64,000 nucleotides of DNA. Origin: Coix lacryma-jobi var. lacryma-jobi. Its lineage: Eukaryota; Streptophyta; Magnoliopsida; Poales; Poaceae. Under the pieces are notes generated by a model, which saw nothing but the letters and a program-made list of their open reading frames with translations, searched no databases and was not told the origin of the DNA. Of this stretch, positions 42,942 to 53,477 are shown in pieces. The position numbers and the translations under genes were made by a program. Within the stretch, counting starts at the first letter, position 1, and every line of letters starts with the position of its first letter. The DNA lies in NCBI GenBank assembly GCA_009763385.1, contig CM019826.1:79815135-79879134 (forward strand), written 5' to 3'.

Positions 42942-43203
42942 CTATCACGGGAGCATCGGACGCTAGGGTTCCTAGCATCGGACGCTCCGGTGACGCGTGT
43001 CACGTTTTCAGCGTTTTAGTTTGCATCGGACGCTAGGCATCGGACGCGTCCGTTGTCCATCGGACGCGCCGGAGTCTTTGCATCGGACGCTGGGTGATCA
43101 CTGTTCACAGCGTCCGATGGTGGAACAGTAAGGTTCCAGAACCGCCCAGTCTGCATCGGACGCGTCCGGTGGTCTGGCATCGGACGCAGGCCAGCGTCCG
43201 ATG
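42942..43203. repeat. CATCGGACGC module in the Copia C leader
   Basis: Eleven copies of CATCGGACGC or its complement (nine forward, two reverse) within 262 bp. The forward and reverse copies form perfect 10-bp stems, for instance CATCGGACGC, six bases, GCGTCCGATG at 43178-43203. It lies downstream of TATA and is therefore probably transcribed. It is present again at about 52671-52933. Confidence 0.88.
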
Positions 43204-43480
43204 TGACTGGTTTCGCACGGTTTCGTCCGCGGTTCGCTCGTTCGTTGTCGGAATTGATTTCCGTCTTTTGCGTTGGCTTTCTAGAGTTGTCTAGTGTCTC
43301 GCTGTGCTTCTAGGAAGCATCCACCCTACATATAGGGTCGTGGACATTAGCAAGTTCTAGGGTTCGCTCTTGGGGTCGATTTTGGGACAGTGGCATCTAG
43401 TTTCCGTAAGGAAATTTTGAAGCTCCCATTCACCCCCCCCCCCCTCTGGTCGCTTTCGGTTAGCTTCTCGGTCCTTCAAT

Positions 43481-43492
43481 TGGTATCGGAGC
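43481..43492 (+). promoter_or_regulatory. Primer-binding site of Copia C
   Basis: TGGTATCGGAGC, two bases after the LTR end at 43478. Confidence 0.9.
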
Positions 43493-43541
43493 GGGTTAAG
43501 GATCTTTCACCTTAGCCGGTTCCAGATCCACCGAAGGCGAC

Positions 43542-46268
43542 ATGGATCGCGGCGTGGGCAAACCGCCGTTTTTCGATGGGACGAACTATGCGTATTGGAA
43601 GATACGTATGTCGGCCTATTTACAGAGCTTGGGCGCTTCGATCTGGGATATTTGCAACTCCCCTGATTACGTGGTCTTGGCTGCTCGTGTGACTCAACAG
43701 CAGGTCGATGAGCACGATGCCAATAGCCGAGCCCGTAATGCTCTTTTCTCTTGTTTGAGCATGGGTGAGTTTGATCGTGTTTCTCACCTCGCTACGGCTC
43801 GGGAGATCTGGGACACTCTCATGCGTTTTCATGAGGGCACCTCTCAAGTCAAAACCCGACTCTACGAGTCGTTCAAGCGAGAGTATGAGAACTTTAGACA
43901 TCAACCTGGCGAGAGCATAGAAAGTTTATTCGCTCGCTTTCAGGTGATTGTCAACAGGATGAGGGCTAACAGAGAGCAGTTGCCATTTGACGATCATGAG
44001 CGTGCTTTGAAGCTTTTGCACACTCTTGACCGTTCGGTGTGGGACTCCAAGGTTCAGGCAATCATCGAATCGCCGAACTATGAGACCCTCACCTGCGACG
44101 AGCTCTTCAGTAAGCTCAAGTCCAGTGAGATTGATGCTATGGCGAGGGCTTCTTTTGAAAATCCTTCTCGCCCGTCCATGGCTTTGGTTTCCGGCTCTTC
44201 CTCTAACCCCTCAGCTGGCTTTGCGCTTTCTTCTCTCTTCTCTGTGACAGAGGACCAGCTGGAGTCTTTGGGAGACGACGAGTTGGCTTTGCTTGCCAAC
44301 CGGTTCTCGCGGTTCCACAACAACCGCATGAACCGTCGTCGCGGAGGAGGACGCACCGGATGCTACGAGTGCGGCGACCCCGACCACTTCATCGCCGACT
44401 GCCCCAAGAAGAAGAACAAGCATCTTGGGAAGGGTGATCACGGCCACAGGCGCGACTCCAAGTACAAGGAGAAGCACGTTCCCCCAAGGCACAAGAAGCG
44501 GGGCGGCTTCAACAAAGAGTACATCAAGAAGAAGTACTTGGAGAAGCAGCAGGCTGAGCAGCGAGCGTTCTTCGCCACGCTCAGCGACGTCGACGGCTCG
44601 GATGACGACTCCGCTCGATCGAGTGATGACGAGTCCGAGAAGAAGAAGCTGGAGGACACGTTCAACGGCTTGTGCTTCTTCGCCGGCGACGAAGGCCTGT
44701 GTACCATGGCGCTCGGAGATGAGGTCGACGGCGAGCCGGAGCGTACCCCTCGGAACGACGACGACGACGACACCTCCCAGGTATCTCTCACCTACGACGA
44801 GCTTTCCTCCGAGGTTGAGAAGTTGACTGCTGCCCTCCTTAGTCAAGACAAGTTGCTTAGGCGTGCCGCTAGAGAGCGCAAGGAGTTTAGGCAGAAGTGG
44901 GAGGACACGGTGAAGGAGCTTGAGTTCGCTCGGTCCACCGTGGTTGTGTCGGAGGAGTTGGAGTGCGAGAGTTGCGCCGCGCACATGACGGATCTTCTCA
45001 CTCTGAGGAGTAAGTATGCTGCGCTGGTAGATGAGGTGGATGAGCTCCGAGCTAGACCGCAGCTGTTGGGTGCGTGCAAGACTTGTCCTGTCTTGCAATC
45101 CGAGTTGGCAGAGAAGAATGCCAAGCTTGAGTCTTTTGAGAAGGCCGGCTCGGATAGCACTTGTGTCAAGAGATGTGCTTTGTGTGAGGGCCTGGAGCAG
45201 GAGATGGCAAATGTGAGGCATGACAAGGTGCGTACCGAGGAGGAAAACACATACCTTCGGACCGTCTTGTCATGGGTGTCTTGTGGTGAGCCTCAGCTCG
45301 GGATGATGATCTCCCAATTCAAGCGAGCTGCTGGGGCTCCTGGTGTAGGTCTTGGCCAGAGTGTTGATCTTTCAGCTTTTGGTAAGATTGGAGAGTTTAG
45401 TGGTCTGAACCCCTGTGAGAAGCCCAACTCCACCACTACTCCCAAACTAACCAAGCTTCCACCCAAAGAGCCTGCCAAGCCTGTCACCAAGGATGGAGTT
45501 ATAGTTGAATCCCCCAAGGCTCCACCCAAGAATCCACAATGGCAACCCAAGCCCAATCACCTAAAGAACAAGCTTGACACAATGCCACCCATCCGAGAGG
45601 AGTTGCCACAGAAGGGCAAGGGCAAGGTGAACCATACCCACATCCCTGCAAACCAACAACCCCCTTTGCGCGCGGTGAGGTTTCAGTGTGACTTTTGTGG
45701 GCGGGATGGTCACCTGAGTGAGTTCTGCTTTAGGCGCAGGAGAGAGGCGCGCCGAGCTAGGGAGATGCAGAACCCGGACATGTTTCACCCAGCTCGTGGT
45801 GGACATGCTCCGAAGCCTCAGGGGAGAGCTGCTAGGTCTGGAGGGAAGCATACCCAGCCTAGGCAGCAGGAGAGAGCCCCTAGGAGGGAGACTAGGCCTA
45901 GAGGTAGAGCACCTCAGTTTGTGAGGCCTAGGCAGGAGAGAGCTCCGAGGAGAGACGCTAGAGTTGAGCAGCAGGCTCCTAGGCGTAGACCTCGTAGAGA
46001 GCGTGCCCGACGGGGTCCTGCTTTTGCAGGTAACGGACCCCGTGGCGGAGGCTTTGTTGAGCGCTTTGTCCCACCGCAGGTAGAGTTTCGCGGTGAGCGC
46101 TTCTTCCCCAGCGGACCACGTTTTCCTGTGCGTGGTGATCGCTATCCCCCTAGACAGGATGGTTTTTACACTGACCGTTCTTTTGAGCAGCCGGCCCAAC
46201 ACTGGTTTCCTTCTTATCATACTAACCCCAGTGTTGGACCGTATGTTCACCCTATGTCTTTTTATTGA
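43542..46268 (+). CDS. gag: Copia C Gag polyprotein, intact
   Basis: 908 residues from ATG 43542, 50 bases after the primer site. The UBN2-type capsid domain is at about 8-200, opening PPFFDGTNYAYWKIRM. CCHC knuckle 1 has C274, C277, H282, C287. Lys-rich and acidic segments follow, then a coiled coil with CxxC motifs (CESC, CKTC, CALC). Knuckle 2 CDFCGRDGHLSEFC is near 720. The tail is rich in Arg, Pro and Gln and ends HPMSFY. It forms the particle and binds RNA. Since the E gag carries a frameshift, this is the only full gag of this family in the window. Pol follows in another frame after six bases. Confidence 0.95.
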   Translation: MDRGVGKPPFFDGTNYAYWKIRMSAYLQSLGASIWDICNSPDYVVLAARVTQQQVDEHDANSRARNALFSCLSMGEFDRVSHLATAREIWDTLMRFHEGTSQVKTRLYESFKREYENFRHQPGESIESLFARFQVIVNRMRANREQLPFDDHERALKLLHTLDRSVWDSKVQAIIESPNYETLTCDELFSKLKSSEIDAMARASFENPSRPSMALVSGSSSNPSAGFALSSLFSVTEDQLESLGDDELALLANRFSRFHNNRMNRRRGGGRTGCYECGDPDHFIADCPKKKNKHLGKGDHGHRRDSKYKEKHVPPRHKKRGGFNKEYIKKKYLEKQQAEQRAFFATLSDVDGSDDDSARSSDDESEKKKLEDTFNGLCFFAGDEGLCTMALGDEVDGEPERTPRNDDDDDTSQVSLTYDELSSEVEKLTAALLSQDKLLRRAARERKEFRQKWEDTVKELEFARSTVVVSEELECESCAAHMTDLLTLRSKYAALVDEVDELRARPQLLGACKTCPVLQSELAEKNAKLESFEKAGSDSTCVKRCALCEGLEQEMANVRHDKVRTEEENTYLRTVLSWVSCGEPQLGMMISQFKRAAGAPGVGLGQSVDLSAFGKIGEFSGLNPCEKPNSTTTPKLTKLPPKEPAKPVTKDGVIVESPKAPPKNPQWQPKPNHLKNKLDTMPPIREELPQKGKGKVNHTHIPANQQPPLRAVRFQCDFCGRDGHLSEFCFRRRREARRAREMQNPDMFHPARGGHAPKPQGRAARSGGKHTQPRQQERAPRRETRPRGRAPQFVRPRQERAPRRDARVEQQAPRRRPRRERARRGPAFAGNGPRGGGFVERFVPPQVEFRGERFFPSGPRFPVRGDRYPPRQDGFYTDRSFEQPAQHWFPSYHTNPSVGPYVHPMSFY

Positions 46269-46273
46269 TGTAG

Positions 46274-49200
46274 GAGGAGCGGTTGGAGGACATTTGGCTT
46301 GTGGATTCCGGTTGCTCGAGGCACATGACCGGAAATGCCAAATGGTTCTCCAGCCATAGTCCGGTCGCCGGAAAGGAGTACATAACCTTCGGCGACAAAG
46401 GTAAGGGCAAGGTATTGTCCGTTGGTGCAGTGCGGGTTAATGAGCACTTTGTGTTGCGCGAGGTTGCTCTTGTTTCTAACCTGCATTTTAACTTGCTTTC
46501 TGTTTCGCAACTTTTTCGTGAAGGCTATGAGATTCGTTTCAAACCGAACCTTAGCCGGATCTTAGATCCTCAGGGTGATCTTGTATGTCTGATTTCACCC
46601 TTTGGGAATGTCTTTCGCGCGAATTTCTCAAAGTCGTTTGGATCTTCTCGCTGTCTTTTGGCTAGTCCTTCTTCTTCTGATCTTTGGAAGTGGCATAGGA
46701 GGCTCGGTCACCTGAGTTTTGACTTGCTTGCAAGACTTAGCTCACTTGGCTTAATCCGAGGATTGCCCAAGCTTTCGTTGGAGAAGGATCTAGTTTGCCA
46801 TGCTTGCCGGCATGGAAAGATGGTTGCTGCTCCCCACCATCCTTTGACCAAGGTTATGACCTCGCACCCCGGAGAGCTTTTGCATATGGACCTTGTTGGT
46901 CCGGCTCGGGTGAGCTCGGTTGGTGGGAAGTGGTATGTGCTTGTTATTGTTGACGACTTTTCGAGGTATTTGTGGGTCTTCTTTTTAGTTGAGAAGTCCG
47001 AGACATTCTCCTTCGCTCGCGATCTGATTTTGCGTCTTCAGAACGAGTTCCCTTTGAACTCGATGCGAGCGATTAGAAGTGATAATGGTTCCGAGTTTAA
47101 AAATTCGGATTTTGAGAAGTTTTGTAAATGCCTTGGTTTGGAGCATCAGTTTTCTTCTCCCTATACACCACCCCAAAATGGTGTTGTAGAGAGGAAGAAT
47201 CGGACCCTTGTTGAGATGGCCAGGACGATGCTTGATGAGCATAGGACTCCTAGGCGCTATTGGGCCGAAGCTATGAACACTGCATGCTATATTTCGAATC
47301 GCATTTTTCTGAGAGTGTTTTTGAAGAAGACCTCTTATGAGTTGCGTTTTGGTCGCCAGCCCAAGGTGAGTTATTTTAGAGTCTTTGGTTGCCACTGTTT
47401 TATATTGAAAAAAGGCAACCTAGACAAGTTTGAGTCTCGTTCTTCTGACGGTGTGTTTTGGGTTATGGCACTCACACTCGAGCTTATCGTGTACTTAACC
47501 TTGACACTAACCGAGTCATGGAGACATCAGATGTCACCTTCGACGAGACTCTTGTTTCTCCTTCTTCTCGTTTTGAGCGTGCAAGTGATCACGAGGTTGG
47601 AGAGCCTCTTTTCGATGACGAGGAAGAGGGTGCTGAAGGTATAGATGATCCAGCACCCCCTCCGCCTGCCGCGCCGCCGGGAGCGGCTTCGACGACGACC
47701 CGTGGCCCCGAGACGTCTTCTTCCTGGGGGCCGTGGGATCCACCTCGCGCGGTACCTTTTGTACCCGGGGTGGAACCAGCTACTGTTGAGGGGGAGGTTA
47801 CTTCTTCCCGGGAGGCGCCACGACACATCCAGCGCCAGCACCCCCCTGAACAGATGATCGGCGACATCGACGAGCGAGTTACTCGCTCCAGGTCACAGCA
47901 CATCTCGCACTTTGCTCATTCTGCTTTTGTTGCGTCTTTTGAGCCCCGAGATGTTGGACACGCATTGACGGATCCGGATTGGGTCAATGCCATGCATGAG
48001 GAGCTAGAGAACTTTGAGCGAAATCGGGTTTGGGTTCTAGTGCCACCACCTCCTGACTGTAAACCTATTGGGACAAAATGGGTTTTTAAAAACAAGCAAG
48101 GAGAGGAGGGCCACATTGTGAGAAACAAGGCCCGGCTTGTAGCGAAGGGTTATAGTCAGAAGGAGGGGATAGATTATGAGGAGACCTTCGCTCCTGTAGC
48201 TCGTTTGGAGGCTATTAGGATACTCTTGGCTTATGCTGCATCCATGGGTTTCAAACTTTTTCAAATGGATGTCAAGAGTGCCTTCTTAAACGGCTATATT
48301 GAGGAGGAGGTCTATGTCCAGCAACCCCCCGGTTTTGAAAATCCCAAGTTTCCAAACCATGTCTTTAAACTCCACAAAGCTTTGTATGGTTTGAAACAAG
48401 CCCCTAGAGCCTGGTATGAGAGATTAAAAACCTTTTTGCTAGCTAAGGGTTTTAAAATGGGATGTGTAGATAAAACGCTCTTTCTCCTCAAGCAAGGCAA
48501 AGATACTCTCTTGATCCAAATTTACGTGGATGATATCATTTTCGGTGGTTCTTCTCACGCTTTGGTTGCGAAGTTTGCAGATACTATGAGCAGGGAGTTC
48601 GAGATGAGCATGATGGGCGAGCTGACTTTCTTTCTCGGGTTGCAAATTAAGCAATCCCGAGAGGGGACGTTTGTGCACCAGGGCAAGTACACAAGGGACT
48701 TGCTGAAGCGGTTCGACATGGGTGAGGCCAAGCCTCTTCCAACGCCCATGTCGACGACGACTGCCCTGGATGCTGACACGGATGGAGAAGCAGTGGACCA
48801 GAAGGAGTACCGCAGCATGATCGCTGCTCTACCTGACGGCGACACGGCCGGACATTCAGTTCGCCGTGTGCTTGTGCGCGCGCTTTCAGGCTTCGCCACG
48901 CACTTCTCACCGTCAGGCGGTGAAGCGCATCTTCAGGTACCTTCGTTTCACGCCTGAGCTCGGGATTTGGTATTCTGCTTCTTCCACCCTCTCGCTTTGT
49001 GGCTTTTCTGATGCTGATTTTGCTGGTTGTCGCATTGAGCGCAAGTCTACTTCAGGGACTTGCCAGTTTATTGGATCTTCTCTTGTGTCGTGGTCTTCTC
49101 GCAAGCAGTCTAGTGTCGCTCAGTCTACCACGGAGGCTGAATATGTTGCTGCGGCTAGCTGCTGTTCCCAGTTACTCTGGATGATGGCCACTTTGCGTGA

Positions 49201-49462
49201 TTTTGGTTTGAGCTTTACTCGAGTTCCTTTGCTTTGTGACAGCACGAGTGCCATTAGCGTTGCTAAGAACCCTGTGCTTCACTCGAAAACCAAACACATT
49301 GATGTGCGCTTTCATTTCTTGCGAGACCACCAGGAGAAGGGTGATATCGACCTTCGCCATGTCGATACTCATCACCAATTGGCTGATATTTTCACCAAGC
49401 CTTTAGACGAATCAACCTTTAATAGGTTGAGGGGTGAGCTTGGTGTGTGTTTCCCCTTTTAG
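46274..49462 (+). pseudogene. pol: Copia C Pol, broken by two small deletions
   Basis: Same order as the E Pol: protease DSG, integrase HHCC and D-D-E, RT with YVDD, RNase H, and the end LADIFTKPLDES...CFPF. Two lesions are visible against E. One T is missing near 47455-47458 (four T where E has five, in GVFLGYG), and five bases are missing near 48823 (SMIGSLLY region). The first separates integrase from RT; the second separates RT from RNase H. Within each piece the residues are intact. There is no ATG; the frame opens after TTTTTATTGATGTAG. The lesions must be very recent or arose at reverse transcription. Confidence 0.93.
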
Positions 49463-51191
49463 ATGGGGGAAGCATTTTGAGATGTACAGACTGACTCTTT
49501 TATTTTGAGGCTCTTTTCTTTTGAGTTTCTTGAGTCTCTCCTTTTGGTATCTTCTTTCCTTCAGTTTTGTGTCGGGCATACGCATTTACATTCTGAGCTT
49601 CATGTCTATATTCACTAGAATGTAATTATGCTCTTGTTAGTATTGCTCCGATACTTATGATGATGCTTGTAGCTTATGCTCTTTCTGATCACTGTTACAT
49701 GTTATGAGCAAGCTATTTTTTTTTTGAATGGTGAATTATGCCTAATGTATATAAATCTGAAAATGTTCACCATTGAGATATGCAACTAGCATGTGTAGGG
49801 TGTGTTGAGTCCATTCCTGCTTTTCATATATGCTAGGTTGCTATGTCTCTAGTTCTGAGTCATTCACTTGCTTGGTTGTTCATAACTTGCTTAAAATCTG
49901 AACCAAGTATTGTTGAATTGAAAAGATCGAGATGGGATTGCTTGTCAACACCTCATGGTATTGAGACTGTTTCTCATTCCACTTTGAGTTAAACTTGAGC
50001 CATGTAGTGTATGACCGAAACCGTTGCTTTAAGCTTCTGATTGCTTCGGCATAGGCTTCGCACGGTTGAAAAGTTAGGCGATGACAAGCTTTCAACCTCT
50101 CGCAATCACATGCTAAAAATGAACTTGTGAATTCTTTTACCGCTGCAACTCCGATATGAATTTGAAATCACAAGTATATGTTTCATTCCTATGCATGATG
50201 ATTGAACTTTGCTAGGGGTAGTTCACCTTGTATATATGCTTAGCACTTGTTTGGATTCCTTCTATACATGTCTAGTGCTATGTTGATGGTGACTATCCTT
50301 TTGGCTTAAAACTGCTCACATGCTCATATGCTTCATATTTCGTATAAGTGATCAGTTTGAGCCTTTGCTATTTGAGTGCTTAATTGAGATGTTGGAGCTA
50401 TACTGATTAGAGCATCTTTGCACTCTTTTGACTATATCCTTGAAGCTCCTAACTTGCATTTTGACTTCATATGCATTGTGGAAGGAGATCTTGTGTTCAG
50501 GGGGAGTTTATGTGAAGAGAGTTGCTTCTCCGATACCTTTTGGCCTTGATAAGTGCATTTTCAACTAGGGGGAGAAATTTACGCAAATCATATGCCCTGA
50601 AAATCTTTTGTCCTAGTTGCTTGCATTTGTCGAGGGGGAGTTTGCTAGTTGTGTTGAGCCGTTGCCTCTGTCTTGAGGGACTAACGTTCCTAGCTTCTCA
50701 TGAGCTTTCATAAGCTTTCTCATTTGGCTTTCAATTGGTATCGTCTGGTGTGCTTTCCCATTTGGTTCGGGTTGATTTTCAATTGGTTCGGAGTGATTTT
50801 CTTGCTAGTTGTGTTGAGCCTCTGTGCCTCTATCTTGAGGGACTAGCATTGATTTTCAATTGGTTCGGAGTGATTTTCTTGCTAGTTGTGTTGAGCCTCT
50901 GTGCCTCTATCTTGAGGGACTAGCATTTTGCTTCTGTTGTCCTCCGATCTTCAATTGCTATCTGCTAGCGGTGTTGAGCCTGTTCTACCTCTTCTTGAGG
51001 CTAGCTTTGCTTTACTTGGTTGCGTCAAGCCGTTGCCCATGTCTTTGGGGACCAAGTTTTTGCTTCATCCACTTGACCTTCTTCGGCTTTTGTTAAGGCT
51101 TCTGGGTCATTTGGTTGGGTTTTCTCTTCCCACTCCTTCCTACCTTCTTCTTCTTATTCATGATTTGTTGTGGAGTTGACAATGCACTCAT
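49463..51191 (+). other. Copia C 3' non-coding region with stem-loop array
   Basis: No gene. The first 1 kb shows nothing recognisable beyond a T-run at 49718-49728. From 50500 there are three GGGGGAG tracts (near 50499, 50568, 50634) and five stem-loops (about 50643-51060) with closing stems GCTAGT/ACTAAC, GCTAGT/ACTAGC twice, GCTAGC/GCTAGC and ACTTGGT/ACCAAGT. Confidence 0.75.
50774..50927 (+). repeat. 77-bp tandem duplication of a stem-loop in Copia C
   Basis: The unit beginning GATTTTCAATTGGTTCGG at 50774 repeats at 50851 without visible change. E has a single copy (near 19600-19680 in reverse). It adds one stem-loop to the array. Confidence 0.88.
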
Positions 51192-51203
51192 CAAGGGGGA
51201 GAT
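51192..51203 (+). promoter_or_regulatory. Polypurine tract of Copia C
   Basis: CAAGGGGGAGAT directly before the 3' LTR, the same word as in D and E. Confidence 0.8.
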
Positions 51204-53206
51204 TGCGGATACATGGGTGTATGCCGAGTCTCTGTGTGATGAGTGATTGTCAATGGAGATGATGCGCATGTTCTTTGGCTTGTGTTGTGCAGGTGTCGAG
51301 CACGGAGACAGTGATCGATGGCGGGTGAAGGTCAAGTTGCGACGTGCCGTGCCGACGGACCGGGCGCGATGAAGGATGGGCGTGCCGTGCGGCGGACGTG
51401 CCATGCCGATGTATCGGACGGTGAAGGGCGGACGTGGACTTGGACTGATGGACTGGAGGCCGGAGGATCAGCTGTGGTGGCTGGCAGCCTGCGACAGCGA
51501 CAGGCGGAGAAGTGCGATCATGTCGGTGGAAGGGGTGCACAGGCGGTGCATCCCCTCTACGACGCCGGTTTGTTGGTAGAGCCCGGGAAAAACCAACGGT
51601 GGACGGTTTCCAGGTTTGGGCCTCAAAACCTGGGTGCTGGGTTTCCAGGTTGAGCCACAAAACCTGGGCGCGACGGTTTCCAGGTTGAGCCTCAAAACCT
51701 GGGCGTGGGCCGGTTTCCGAGTTTGGGCCTCAAAACTCGGGCGCGGACGGTTTCCGAGTTTGGCCACAAAACTCGGGCTGGAGGCTGGTTTCCCGGTTTG
51801 GGCCTCAAAACCGGGGGCTGATGGAAAAGGCTGGTTTCCCGGTTTGGGCCGCAAAACCGGGGGTGCAGAGTGGTGGCGGCACGTGGCGGCGATCTGAAGG
51901 TTGCGTGGAGGCGACGCGGAAGACCGTGCGGGCGTGGCCGTCGGATCTACCTACCACCAGCGGGTGGACTAGAATAGCCTTAGGGTTAGGCTGGTCCGCT
52001 CTGTAATTAGAGTAGAGAGGGGTAGAGTAGGAAATAGACTTAGGCTAGGTTAGTATAAGTAGTCTAGGGGAGACACCCTCCTCCCTATCTCAATCTCCGT
52101 TAGCGCAGTCATTTGCTTCCTAGCACCTAGGGTTTCCACTCTCCCATCCCCTGCTCTAGCTAGTTGAGATCCGCAGAGAGACTCCACTCTGTGTACTGTT
52201 GATTTGAGGAAGTGAGGCCGTATCCTCACTTTGGAGCACAGATCGATGGCTTGATTTGCGTCCTTAATTCGAGTTCGTGGCTGTGATTCGCGGTTTCTTT
52301 GTGTTCTTCGCGGAATCCTTTTTCTCCACGATTTTCCCGTCGCTTGATCTCTTTGCTCGGTTCATCTTCTGCAATTCCGTTTGAACCAAGTTGTTCTAGA
52401 TCGTGAGGCTCTCCTTTCCACCGAAGGAATTAATCTCTAACCTCACGGTCTAGGAGATCGATCGATTTTCGTTTTGGATTGCGTTCTTGCCTCCATACCC
52501 CGAATTTTCTTCGATTCACCGATTTGGAGTTAGGTTCGAGCCATGATCTCTTAGGAGTAGCTCACTAACATCCTTGTGACTCCTCAAATCGAATCCTAGG
52601 CCTAGGGCAATTGATTCGAAGGAGATCGGGTTGAATCGTGAAGAACAGCGCTGTTTTCGGGGGCATCGGACGCTATCACGGGAGCATCGGACGCTAGGGT
52701 TCCTAGCATCGGACGCTCCGGTGACGCGTGTCACGTTTTCAGCGTTTTAGTTTGCATCGGACGCTAGGCATCGGACGCGTCCGTTGTCCATCGGACGCGC
52801 CGGAGTCTTTGCATCGGACGCTGGGTGATCACTGTTCACAGCGTCCGATGGTGGAACAGTAAGGTTCCAGAACCGCCCAGTCTGCATCGGACGCGTCCGG
52901 TGGTCTGGCATCGGACGCAGGCCAGCGTCCGATGTGACTGGTTTCGCACGGTTTCGTCCGCGGTTCGCTCGTTCGTTGTCGGAATTGATTTCCGTCTTTT
53001 GCGTTGGCTTTCTAGAGTTGTCTAGTGTCTCGCTGTGCTTCTAGGAAGCATCCACCCTACATATAGGGTCGTGGACATTAGCAAGTTCTAGGGTTCGCTC
53101 TTGGGGTCGATTTTGGGACAGTGGCATCTAGTTTCCGTAAGGAAATTTTGAAGCTCCCATTCACCCCCCCCCTCTGGTCGCTTTCGGTTAGCTTCTCGGT
53201 CCTTCA
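51204..53206 (+). repeat. 3' LTR of Copia C
   Basis: 2,003 bp; the only difference I noticed from the 5' LTR is the C-run (9 against 12). It is followed by ATAAG and then by gag of element G. Confidence 0.95.
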
Positions 53207-53439
53207 ATAAGTTCAGACATTTTTCGAATATCTTCCTCATCAGTGCTATCAGATTGATGGGGAAGGAGAGCCCTCGGGAGTGACTGCTTCTGGAAGACCT
53301 TGTTGCTCTTGTTCTTGGAGAAGGACATCAAGCATTTGCTTTGAAACTCATCGCATCCTTGTTGTACCAAATCACTTAATTCTGGTGGCAGTTCATCCAT
53401 GGTCACGTCCATAACTTGAGTGTTGTCGAACTCAACCAT
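53207..53439 (-). pseudogene. gag: Element G gag N-terminus
   Basis: The ATG at 53439 opens MVEFDNTQVMDVTMDELPPE and runs in frame to the C insertion at 53207, then continues at 41472. The start lies 14 bases past the primer-like site. Tat gags have a variable N-terminal region like this before the capsid domain. Confidence 0.75.
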
Positions 53440-53452
53440 CTTTGAATGTGGT

Positions 53453-53470
53453 GTCCCACCGGGCGTGCCA
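53453..53470 (-). promoter_or_regulatory. Probable primer-binding site of element G
   Basis: The minus strand reads TGGCACGCCCGGTGGGAC, seven bases inside an LTR end ...GCCAACA at 53478. TGG start and position are right for a primer site. I cannot name the tRNA with confidence. Confidence 0.55.
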
Positions 53471-53477
53471 AAAAGTG

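Larger units (their letters stand above)
41473..43478 (+). repeat. 5' LTR of Copia C
   Basis: 2,006 bp, TGCGGATACATGG...GGTCCTTCA. In order it has the hairpin array 41879-42132, TATA-like TATAAGTA at 42323-42330, the CATCGGACGC module 42942-43203, and the 12-C run near 43433-43444 (complement of the G-runs in D and E). Confidence 0.95.
41473..53206 (+). mobile_element. Copia C, young SIRE/Maximus-type retrotransposon
   Basis: 11,734 bp. LTRs are 41473-43478 and 51204-53206, and target duplication ATAAG is at 41468-41472 and 53207-53211. Gag and pol are nearly identical in protein sequence to E, and it is inserted in the opposite direction into gag of G. By eye the LTRs differ only in the C-run (12 against 9), which also equals the 3-bp length difference. 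Gag is intact; pol has two small deletions. The leader repeat module (CATCGGACGC) differs from that of E (GACCGGACGC). Confidence 0.96.

Noticed and set aside
42942..43203. CRISPR-like array of CATCGGACGC
   Set aside because: Spacing is irregular, copies occur in both directions, and the context is a plant LTR.
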